This document shows positions 54,910 through 63,101 of a DNA stretch of 64,000 bases, piece after piece. The stretch covers positions 3,472,001 to 3,536,000 of the forward strand of contig NZ_CP087968.1 in the NCBI RefSeq assembly GCF_024703895.1, given 5' to 3'. A program made the position numbers and the translations under genes. Origin of the DNA: Nocardioides sp. B-3. GTDB taxonomy: Bacteria > Actinomycetota > Actinomycetes > Propionibacteriales > Nocardioidaceae. Under the pieces are notes generated by a model. The model was not told where the DNA came from, ran no database searches, and was given only the letters and a program-made list of their open reading frames with translations. Positions within the stretch are counted from its first letter, which is position 1. Every line of letters starts with the position of its first letter.

Positions 54910-56296
54910 CTATTGGCGGTTGATCTGGTGTCGGCAGCCGGTGCCTCTGCGGTGGTTGGTGGGGGTGACGTCGGTGGTGCCGGCACGGTCGCGGAGGAAT
55001 TGTTGTCCGTGGGGGTCGGACCAGAGCCGGTGCCTGTCTCGAGGGGGTGTAGCGCCACCCGGCGTGGGTCTTGAGCTGGTGGTGGTGCCGGCACAGTGGG
55101 GCGATGTTGCAGTCGCACGACGCGCCACCGGCGGTGGGGTCGTGGTGGTTGAACGGGACGATGTGGTCGTGGTCGCAGGCCCGGGCGGGTTTGGTGCACC
55201 GGGGAACACGCAGGTGCGGGCGATCAGGTCGGCGCGGAGGAGGGTGCGGGTCTTGATCTGGTGCACGGACGTCTGGTCGTGGCCGGCGAGGTCGAGCACC
55301 GGCTGGACGGTGAGGTGGGTGTCGGTGCGTGAGCACCAGTCCCGGACGAGCTGGTCGAGCACGGCCCGGTCGCGGGTGGTGTTGCAGGGCCACGGGGTCG
55401 AGGCCGACGAGGTTGGCGTCGGTGATGTGCAGCACCAGCTCGGTCTTCTTGCTCGGTGTCGGTGCGTCGTCGCCGGTCAGGAGGGCGTGGGCGGCGGCGG
55501 GGTCGGCGAGGATCCCGATCGCGCGGGCACGGCGGACGTCGAGCGACTCCGGCGGCAGACCGAGTCGTTCGTTCTGGGTGGCGAGGGCGGCCGCGACCCG
55601 GGACACGGTGACGTCGAAGTCGTAGAGGTCTTTCCAGTCACCGCGGATGGCCATGTCGGCGATCCCGGTGTGGTTGATCGAGGCCTCGTCGAGGCGCACG
55701 AACCGCCGGTCGAGGGCTTCGAGCTGTTCGGCCTCGCGTTGCTCGGGGTAGAGCCGCAGCATCGCCTCGTCGATCTTCTTCTCCGGGGCGGTGAGTCCGA
55801 TCTTGTGCGCGATCGGTGCGACCCGGACGTCGATGTCGTCGGACACGTCGCGGGGGCGACCCGAGATCGAGCGGGCGATCATCCGCGCCCGGGACGGGTC
55901 GACCTCACCGGTCAGGACCCGGTCCCACAACAAGGGCAGCCGGTGCCGCACGACCAAGGCGTCGCGGATCAGGAACGACGCGGCGTTGGTGGTGCGACCG
56001 ATCGCGGCACCGAACGCGGCCGGGGCGTCCCACCGCACCGGAGGGATGAACGGGTCGTCGAACCCGTCCGGGTCACCGACACAACCGTTGGCGCAGCCGC
56101 CACCGAAGTCCTCACCCGGCATGCCCTCGGTGGGGCAGCCGTGGATGCACCCGCCGCTGCGTTTCGTGGTGTCCGGGTCGGGGTGCGCATCGGCCCACTC
56201 GGCCGCCAGCACGAACACCCGCGTCTGCGCCGACCGCAGGGTTGCGGTGGTCTCCCGGAGCTCCGCGATCATCGTGGTGGGAGTGACGGTGGCCAT
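54910..56296 (-). CDS. DUF222/13E12-repeat HNH endonuclease-like protein
   Basis: About 460 aa. Long helical DUF222 domain (MIAELRETTATLRSAQTRV, ALVVRHRLPLLWDRVLTGEV, RARMIARSISGRP). A C-terminal HNH nuclease motif follows: ACDHDHIVPFNHH, then NIAPLCRHHHQLKTHAGWRY. An N-terminal cysteine pair set (CIHGC, CANGC) is unusual. Breaks near 55385, 55190 (CCTGG read as CCGG; restoring gives VFPWCTKPAR) and 55050. A perfect SOS box sits 15 bp upstream of the ATG, so it is probably damage-inducible, as known for mycobacterial 13E12 genes. Biological role of the family is unsettled. Confidence 0.87.
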
Positions 56297-56310
56297 GGGC
56301 CAATCCTATT

Positions 56311-56326
56311 TCGAACACCTGTTCGA
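56311..56326 (-). promoter_or_regulatory. LexA SOS box
   Basis: TCGAACACCTGTTCGA: perfect TCGAAC-N4-GTTCGA dyad matching the actinobacterial/Bacillus-type LexA operator, immediately upstream of the DUF222/HNH start at 56296. Confidence 0.85.
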
Positions 56327-56605
56327 GTCAAGAGTTCGCGGCACCTTTTCGTTGTCCCCGGAGGAGGTCGTGGGACCGGTGTGGCGCGCCTCGGTGGAGG
56401 CGTGTGCCCGGGTACTGCTCGGGGCGGCCGAACCCCGCAGATGGGCCGCTTTCCTTCTCGAGTTGACCCGCTGGAATACCCCCACCGGGCCTCACTTGCC
56501 AGATTCCAGCAAAGTCAGGCGCTTGTCGCCGGCAGAAGTGCACCCGTCGCGGCAGATCTGGTCGTTCGGGGTTCAGCTGGCAGTGCGCACCTTAGAGTTC
56601 GAATC
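56327..56605. other. Gene-free stretch before the decayed DUF6841 gene
   Basis: About 280 bp with no supported coding sequence on either strand. Base composition drifts to lower GC towards its right end. No tRNA, repeat or integrase site recognised. Confidence 0.4.
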
Positions 56606-57002
56606 GTGGATGAGGGTGAAGTCAGTGGGTGGTTCGAGGAGTACCTGTCCGCCTTCGCGGAGTCCGGTCGAGGGGAGCGTCAGCCCGCCGACATTGTGGG
56701 CTTCTACTCCGCCCCGCTTCTCGTGACGACTGACGACCCGGTGGTCTGGCTCCACACGTCCGACGAGGTTGTTTCCCGGCTGAAGACCCGGGTGGAGCGC
56801 ATGCTTGCGGCGTAGTACGACCACAGCAAGACGCTGTCCAGTGACACCACGATCTTGAACCACAACACAGCAATTCATCGGGTGGCGTTCTCCCCGACGT
56901 AGTGCGGACGGGGAAGAGATCAACGAACTGACAGTCACGTATGTCGTCACTGGTGGGACTAATGGCTTCCGCATCTGTGCATTGGTCCTACACGCAGCCT
57001 GA
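56606..57002 (+). pseudogene. Decayed DUF6841/SnoaL-like gene
   Basis: GTG 56606 gives VDEGEVSGWFEEYLSAFAESG, PLLVTTDDPVVWLHTSDEVV, then an in-frame TAG at 56813-56815 in the conserved MLAA-x-YDHS motif. The same frame goes on (YDHSKTLSSDTTILNHNTAIHRVAF) until a one-base shift near 56894, after which ADGEEINELTVTYVVTGG finishes the fold. Neither the TAG nor the shift is at a CCWGG site, and the region is AT-richer than its neighbours, so I think this one is genuinely decaying and possibly acquired. Confidence 0.7.
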
Positions 57003-57067
57003 TGCCCGCGCGCGTGAGCGCTCATCGGCAGGACTGCGCGGATCGCGCGGCTGCGAGGTGGCGACGC

Positions 57068-57647
57068 TCAGCCGTGCAGGCTGGGACGGTAGACCAACTC
57101 CCCGGGTTCTCCCGTCGAGCGTGCGGCTCTCGATCAGGTCGAGGTCGAAGTCGGCGGCGCCCTGAAAGATCGGGTCGCGGCCGGTCCGCCCGGTAATGAC
57201 GGGGAAGACCGTCACCTGCACGCGGTCGACCGGGCCTGCGGCCATCAGCGCTCGGTTCATCGACAGGCTGCCGTGGGAGCGCAGCGGCACGTCGGACTCC
57301 TCCTTGAGCCGCGCGACCACATCCACGGCGTCGCCGCTCACGACAGTCGCATCGCGCCAGTCGAGAGGCTCTTCCAGCGTCGACGACACCACCGTTGCCG
57401 GGAGGCTGGTCATCCGGGTGACCCACGGGTCGCGAACATCGGAGTCAGCGGTGCTCGACGCCAGCATCCCCACGAACGCCCGGAAGGTGTTCGCCCCGAA
57501 GACCATCCGCTGCTCCGCGGCGTACAGGGAAAGGCGATGGTCGAGCAGCTCGGGGCCCTGCTTGCCCCAGTAGCCGGTCCAGTCACCGCTGGCGGCGCCG
57601 AAGCCGTCGAGGCTGGTGAACACGTCGAAGGTGTAGGTGGCGGTCAT
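57068..57647 (-). CDS. RibD C-terminal/dihydrofolate reductase-like protein
   Basis: About 193 aa: FDVFTSLDGFGAASGDWTGYW, RMVFGANTFRAFVGML, VPLRSHGSLSMNRALMAAG and DRVQVTVFPVITG, the NADPH-dependent RibD_C fold used by many small-molecule reductases. The usual G-S loop (HGSLSM) is present. One break near 57108 (restoring CCAGG gives RTQELVYRPSLHG and a natural stop). Substrate unknown. Confidence 0.85.
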
Positions 57648-57833
57648 CTCGCGCTCCGTTCCTCGGCGAGCCGCCGGTGCGACCCGCTCATGCACACTCC
57701 ACGAACGAGGTGGCCGGGATCCGACACCTCGCTCGCAGGAACTTCTGTGGCAGGTTTGTCGTATCGGCGAGACGCCGTTCGTGGTGGGAGTGGAGGCGGT
57801 CGACGGGACCGCCCGAGACCGAGGAGAACTGCG

Positions 57834-58196
57834 ATGACGCACTACCTGATGACCGTGCACGGCCCGGCCGAGATGAACGAGTTCGGCAGCTACGGGTCCA
57901 AGGAGGAGATGGAGGAGGCGTTCGCCGCCACCGGCGCCTTCAACGACAGGCTGAAGGCCGAGGGCTACTGGGTCTTCGCCGGCGGCCCGGCGCCCGCGTC
58001 CACGGCGACCGTCGTCGACGGCCGGGGCGACAAGCCGCTGATGACGGACGGTCCCTATCTCGAGACCAAGGAGGTCATCGGCGGGTTCTGGGTCATCGAC
58101 GCCCCGGACATCGACGTCGCGCTCAGCTTGGCGGCGGAGGGCTCCAAGGCGTGCCGGGGCAAGGTCGAGGTCCGCCCCTTCGACGGGCTGGCCTGA
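57834..58196 (+). CDS. YCII/DGPF-domain protein
   Basis: 120 aa, intact: YLMTVHGPAEMNEFG, LMTDGPYLETKEVIGGFWVID, KVEVRPF. The DGP(F/Y) motif with its downstream E-x-K-E defines the family. Such genes are commonly paired with ECF sigma factors, and here an ECF gene converges on it with no gap (stop 58194-58196, next stop 58197). Confidence 0.9.
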   Translation: MTHYLMTVHGPAEMNEFGSYGSKEEMEEAFAATGAFNDRLKAEGYWVFAGGPAPASTATVVDGRGDKPLMTDGPYLETKEVIGGFWVIDAPDIDVALSLAAEGSKACRGKVEVRPFDGLA

Positions 58197-59022
58197 TCAC
58201 ACCTTCTCCAGCACCAGTCCGGCCATGACCTCCGGGTCCGACAGCATGTCGATGGCCACGATCTTGTCGTCCACGATGGTGAAGTCGAAGACCACCTTGG
58301 CCTCGCCGCGGTACATCCAGGCTGCCCCGGCGAGGCCGTCGACGATCGTGGTGAAGAGCGCCGCCGCGCCACCGTTGAAGCGGTTGGCGACGTCGTGCGC
58401 TCCGACGAGCAACGGCACCGGGCCGCCCATCGCCACGGACGTGGCGTCGGCACGGCACACGACGGACGGGTCGAGCAGCGCGAGCAACGAGTCGAACTCA
58501 CCCGCGCGCGGCCTTGAGGAAGGCGTCGACCACTTCGCGCCCGGGAGCGGTCGCCGGGGTGGTGCCGCGGATCCGGCGACGCCCGCGGGACGCGAGCTGA
58601 CGGGCAGCGGCGGGGGAGCGGTCGAGCATCTCCGCGATCTCGTCGAAGGACACGGCGAACAGGTCGTGCAGCACGAAGGCCACCCGCTCCGGCGGGGTCA
58701 GCTCGTCGAGCACGGTCTGCATCGCGCCGCCCACCGCCTCGGCGACCACGGCATCGTCCTCCGGGGTGGGAGAGGACGAGGCTCGCTCGAGGTGCGTGTC
58801 GACGAGGTCCTCGCGCCGCGCCGTACGGGAGCGAAGCTGGTCGAGGCAGATCCGGCTGACCACCGTGGTCAGCCATCCGCGGAGGTTCTCGACGTCGGAG
58901 ACGTCGGTGCGCGAGTAGCGCAACCAGGCCTCCTGCACCGCATCCTCGGCGTCGCCGCCGGGTCCCAGGACGCGGGTGGCCACGGCCACGAGGTGGTTGC
59001 GGTGGTCCTCAAAAGATTCCAT
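58197..59022 (-). CDS. ECF sigma factor with SnoaL-like C-terminal domain
   Basis: About 275 aa. Sigma-2 (AVATRVLGPGGDAEDAVQEAWLRY) and sigma-4 (LTPPERVAFVLHDLFAVSFDEIAEMLDRSPAAARQLASRGRRRI) are followed by a SnoaL_2-type domain (VVDAFLKAAR, LLVGAHDVANRF, YRGEAKVVFDFTIVDDKIVAIDM). This is the ECF41/SigJ-like layout, where the fused domain replaces a separate anti-sigma factor. One break at about 58500, in a GCGC run and not at a CCWGG site; three CCWGG sites in this gene are intact. Confidence 0.9.
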
Positions 59023-59104
59023 GTCACATTCCTTCGCTTCGATCCGTCACCAGTCTGACGAACCAACCGCGCCGGATGTGACCGGCAGACCTGAGGAGCC
59101 AACC

Positions 59105-59443
59105 ATGAGCAACCACTCGATCGTGATCCCCGTCCAGGACCTCGCCGCCGCGACGGCCTTCTACACGACCGCGTTCGGCGTCGAGCCGCACACGGACACG
59201 CCCTACTACGTCGGGTTCAACCACGGCGGGCAGGAGATCGGGCTCAACCCCAACGGCCACGTGGGCGGCATGGCCGGCAGCGTGGTCTTCTGGAACGTCG
59301 ACGCCGTCGCCGGCAAGGTGGCGGAGGCGGAGGCGGCCGGCGCGAGCATCGTGCAGGCCGCCACTGAGGTCGGCGGAGGCACGACGACGGGGATCGTCAC
59401 CGACACCGACGGCAATCAGCTCGGCTTCATCACGCGCTCGTGA
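59105..59443 (+). CDS. VOC-family (glyoxalase-like) protein
   Basis: 112 aa, intact: SIVIPVQDLAAATAFYTTAFG, GVTDTDGNQLGFI-type end. One beta-alpha-beta-beta-beta pair set; function unknown, often small-molecule binding or detoxification. Divergent from the SnoaL-tailed sigma factor across 82 bp, so a candidate target of it. Overlaps the convergent esterase by 14 bp. Confidence 0.88.
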   Translation: MSNHSIVIPVQDLAAATAFYTTAFGVEPHTDTPYYVGFNHGGQEIGLNPNGHVGGMAGSVVFWNVDAVAGKVAEAEAAGASIVQAATEVGGGTTTGIVTDTDGNQLGFITRS

Positions 59444-60704
59444 CCTCGTCGACCTGATGGTCCACGTCGAGCCCGGCCCGCCAGGTGTTCCAGTGCCAAC
59501 CGAGGTAGCGCTCGATCGCGCGTACGACGTGGGCCGAGCGGATCGACGGGAAGATGTCGAAGGCGTGCTGGGCGCCGGGCAGCTCGGCGTACACGACCGA
59601 GTTCTTCGAGACTCGACGCAGCTTCTCGACGAACGCGCGGGCCCGGCCGACGTCGACGAGGGTGTCGCTCTCACCGTGGATGACGAAGAAGTCGGGCTCG
59701 TCACCGTCGATGCGCAGGATGGGGGAGGCGGCTTCGAAGGCCTCCGGGTCGTCCTCCCACCGCTTCTGCAGCACCCGCGGGCCCAGGAAGCCGTCGCGCA
59801 TGCCCTTGGCGCTGCGCAGTCCGGTCGACCCGGCGAAGTCGTAGACGCCGTAGTGCGGGATCGCGGCCCGGACGCTCGTGTCGGCGTCCTCGAAGCCGGG
59901 CTGCCACTCCTTGTCATGGGGAGTGACCGCGGCGAGCGCGCACAGGTGGCCGCCGGCCGAGCCCCCGGTGATGACGATGTAGTCGGGGTTGCCGCCGTAG
60001 TCGGCGATGTTCTCCTTGATCCACGCGATCGAGCGCTTCACGTCGATCACGTGCGCCGGGAAGGCATCGCGGGGTGAGAGGCGGTAGTTGATCGCCACGC
60101 AGACCCAGCCGCGCTGGGCCATGTGCTGCATGAGTGGGATGCCCTGCTGGTCCTTCTTGCCGATCGTCCAGCCACCTCCGTGCACCTGCAGCAGCACGGG
60201 AGCTCCGGCGAGCTGGTCATCTGCCGCCGGGCGGTAGATGTCGAGCATCGAGCGGCGGCCGAACTCGGCATACGCGATGTCCTTCTCGACGCGTACAGCG
60301 CGGTCCTTGAAGCTGAAGGGGTTGAGCAGCTTGCGCCACGGCGTGGCCGGGTCGGCCGGAGTGGGGACGGCGTCGAGCTGCTCGCCGTAGTCGACGCCGA
60401 GGCCCTCCACCAGCGCGTCCTCGACACGGTCCTTGACCTGCTGGGACTGCCGGATGACGTGCGCCGGGCCGGCGGAGCTGGCAGCGGCCAGCGCGAAGCC
60501 GAGCCGGGTACGGCGACGGGAACGCCGTGCAGGGCGGAGCTGGGCCGCCGAGTCGAGCGCCGTCAGGGTCAGCATCTGCGGCGCCAGCTCGCCGAAGACC
60601 CAGCCGGCGAGGAAGGCGGGGACCCCGGCACGCGGTCCGGTGACGGGTCGCAGGGCGTTGGCGGTCAGGGCGGCCACGATGGCCCGGCGTCGCAAGTAGC
60701 TCAC
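59430..60704 (-). CDS. Alpha/beta hydrolase, HSL-type esterase/lipase
   Basis: 424 aa, intact: oxyanion HGGGW, nucleophile GGSAGGHL, acid in GESDTLVDV and histidine in GAQHAFDIF. The ~140-residue N-terminal extension contains a hydrophobic helix (PAFLAGWVFGELAPQMLTL). Resembles mycobacterial LipC-like lipid esterases. Divergent from the wax ester synthase, with a KstR-like operator in the 59-bp gap. Confidence 0.9.
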   Translation of the reverse strand: MSYLRRRAIVAALTANALRPVTGPRAGVPAFLAGWVFGELAPQMLTLTALDSAAQLRPARRSRRRTRLGFALAAASSAGPAHVIRQSQQVKDRVEDALVEGLGVDYGEQLDAVPTPADPATPWRKLLNPFSFKDRAVRVEKDIAYAEFGRRSMLDIYRPAADDQLAGAPVLLQVHGGGWTIGKKDQQGIPLMQHMAQRGWVCVAINYRLSPRDAFPAHVIDVKRSIAWIKENIADYGGNPDYIVITGGSAGGHLCALAAVTPHDKEWQPGFEDADTSVRAAIPHYGVYDFAGSTGLRSAKGMRDGFLGPRVLQKRWEDDPEAFEAASPILRIDGDEPDFFVIHGESDTLVDVGRARAFVEKLRRVSKNSVVYAELPGAQHAFDIFPSIRSAHVVRAIERYLGWHWNTWRAGLDVDHQVDEVTSA

Positions 60705-60735
60705 GTACCGATGGTATCCGTCACAGGAGCGGAAC

Positions 60736-60749
60736 TAGAACGTGTTCAC
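60736..60749. promoter_or_regulatory. KstR-like operator (one mismatch)
   Basis: TAGAACGTGTTCAC fits TnnAACnnGTTnnA except for the last base. It lies 14 bp before the wax ester synthase start and 31 bp before the esterase start. A perfect copy of the same dyad recurs at 63062. Confidence 0.6.
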
Positions 60750-60763
60750 CTCGTTGTCGGATC

Positions 60764-62187
60764 ATGCCGACCTTGGATCGCCTGTCCGGACTGGACGCCA
60801 GCTTCCTCTACCTCGAATCGCCGGAGCAGCTCATGCACGTCTGCGGCCCGGTCATGCTCGACCCGGCGACGATGCCCGGCGGCTACTCGTTCGCCGCGAT
60901 GCGCGCCGGCATCGACGAGCGTGTCCGCGACGTCGCGCACTTCACGCGCAAGCTGAAGAAGGTGCCGCTGCGCCTCGACCACCCGGTGTGGGTGCAGGAC
61001 GCGCACTTCGACATCGAGCACCACGTGCACCGGCTCGCGCTGCCGCAGCCGGGTGGCTACCCCGAGCTCACCGAGCTCCTCGGACAGCTGGCCGGGATGC
61101 CGCTCGACCGATCGCGCCCCCTGTGGGAGATGTGGGTGATCGAGGGTTGCGCCGACGACCGGGTCGCGATCTTCACCAAGATGCACCACGCCACCGTCGA
61201 CGGCGTCTCCGGCAGCAACCTGCTCTCGCACCTCACCAGCCTCGAGGCCGATTCCGAACCGCTCGGGCTCGGCGGCAAGGGCAGCCACGGGCACGCGCCC
61301 AGCGACCTCGGCCTGCTGGGTCGCGGGCTGGTCAACCCGGTGACGCGTCCGCTGTCGCTCCCGCGGCTGATCACGCCCTCGACGCAGATGATCGCCGGTT
61401 CCGCTCAACCGCGCGCAAGGGTACGGCGATGGCCGCCCCCTTCTCGGCGCCGCGCACGTCCTTCAACGGCACGATCACCGGCCACCGCGCAGTCGCGCTG
61501 TCGACCATGAGCCTCGACGACATCAAGGCGGTCAAGGAGGCGACCGGCTCGACGGTCAACGACGTCGTCATGGCGGTCACGGGTGGCGCCCTGCGCTCCT
61601 ACCTCGCCGATCGCGGCGAGCTGCCCGCGACGTCGCTGCTGGCCACGGTGCCGGTCTCGGTGCGGTCCGTGTCGAAGCGCGAGCACGGCGCCAACAAGGT
61701 CTCGGCCCTCTTCGCCAAGCTGGGCACCGACCTGGACGACCCGCTCGAGCGGCTGCAGGAGCTGACCGCGGCCAACCGGCACGCCAAGGACCACCAGAAG
61801 GCGATCAGTGCCGATGCGCTCCCAGGACTGGGCCGAGTTCGCCTCGCCCAGCACGTTCGGACTGGCCGTGCGGGCCTATGCCGGGCTCCGGCTCGCCGAG
61901 AAGCACCCGGTCGTGCACAACCTCGTGGTCTCCAACGTCCCCGGACCGCCGGTGCCGCTCTACTTCGTCGGAGCCCGCATCGAGGGGATGTTCGCCTTCG
62001 GACCGGTCTTCCACGGCGCTGGCCTCAACATCACCGTGATGAGCAACAACGGCGAGATGCAGGTCGGCGTGATCGCCTGCCGCGAGTCCGTGGCCGACGT
62101 CGACGACTGGCGCAGCGCTTCCCGGCCGAGCTGGAAGCACTCACGGATCTCATCGACGCAGCTCGCCCCTCCGTGCCGCCACGGTGA
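60764..62187 (+). CDS. Wax ester synthase/diacylglycerol acyltransferase (WS/DGAT)
   Basis: About 470 aa. Starts MPTLDRLSGLDASFLYLESP; the active-site motif is HHATVDG. Downstream family blocks are STVNDVVMAVTGGALR, VPVSVR and NLVVSNVPGPPVPLYFVGARI. Esterifies fatty acyl-CoA to diacylglycerol or alcohols for storage lipid. Breaks near 61395 (CCAGG read as CCGG), 61815 (CCCAGG) and 62106 (CCTGG read as CTGG; restoring gives VDDLAQRFPAELEAL). Its 3' end overlaps the convergent hydrolase by 38 bp. Confidence 0.92.
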
Positions 62188-63050
62188 CGGCCGCCTCGAC
62201 GAAGGCCGGCACGAAGAGCTCGGCCTGCAGCACGCACGACGCGTGACCGGCCGGGACCTCGTGCACGGTGGCGCCGGGGATCCGGCGGGCCGGGGGCGTA
62301 CTGCCGTGACGGCGGGATCACCCGGTCGCGCTGCGTGACGACCACCGCGGTCGGTACGTCGATGCGTGAGAGCCACGGTCGCGTGTGGTGTCGCCCCAGC
62401 GCGGCCAGCGCCTGACCCACGGCCCACGGGCTGGTCCGGCGCAGCTCCACCGGGGCCCACTCGTGGATGTCGCTCGGCGCGAGGTCGACCGCACGGGCGG
62501 TGCGCCGGGCCACGTGCGTCAGGGTGCGTGAGCGCGACAGGCCGCGCAGCCCGAGCATGGTGGCGCCCATCGACGCGTGGAAGCCCTTCTCCCACGGCGT
62601 CGGCCGGAAGTGGTCGGTGGTCGCGCCGAGCACCGGGCCCTCGATCAGGGTGGGGTGCTGCCGCCACACCCGCTGCGCCACGATCGAGCCCATCGAGTAG
62701 CCGCCGATGATCGGGTCTCGCAGCCCGAGCACCTCGATCACGGCCGCGGCGTCGTCCGCGCAGTCGGCGAGGGAGAACTCCTCGGACTGGATGCCGCGCC
62801 CGTGCCAGCGCTGGTCCATGGTCACGACCCGGAAGCGTTTCGACAGCGGCCCGATCGCGGGATACCAGCTGAGCAGGCCGGTCGTGCCGAGCGCGTGCAG
62901 CAGCAGGATCGCGGGGGAGTCGGCCTCGGGTCCCGGTGTGTCGGTGACGAAGGTGGAGCCGCGTCCGGGGAGGTCCAGCATGTCGCCGTACGGAATCCGC
63001 GCGTAGGGCATGTAGACGCTCCGCCGGACGGCATCGAGCGGGAAGGCCAT
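62150..63050 (-). CDS. Alpha/beta hydrolase
   Basis: About 300 aa: ILLLHALGTTGLLSW, RVVTMDQRWHGRG, nucleophile IIGGYSMGSIVAQ, late VPAGHASCV histidine. Class of esterases/C-C hydrolases, substrate unknown. One break near 62290 (CCTGG read as CCCCGG; restoring gives YALARRIPGATV). Starts 12 bp from a perfect KstR-like operator shared with the divergent acyl-CoA dehydrogenase. Confidence 0.87.
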
Positions 63051-63061
63051 GTCCGCTAGAG

Positions 63062-63075
63062 TAGAACACGTTCTA
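63062..63075. promoter_or_regulatory. KstR-like operator (perfect dyad)
   Basis: TAGAACACGTTCTA matches TnnAACnnGTTnnA exactly. It sits in the 51-bp gap between the divergent hydrolase (start 63050) and acyl-CoA dehydrogenase (start 63102). Confidence 0.75.
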
Positions 63076-63101
63076 GGCATGCTCGTCGTCGGAGGTCACC
63101 T

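Noticed and set aside
56327..56605. Short frames on both strands upstream of the DUF6841 remnant
   Set aside because: No start with a ribosome site and no recognisable residues; treated as non-coding.
56813..56815. TAG readthrough or selenocysteine-like recoding in the DUF6841 gene
   Set aside because: A second independent lesion follows and no recoding signal is visible, so decay is simpler.
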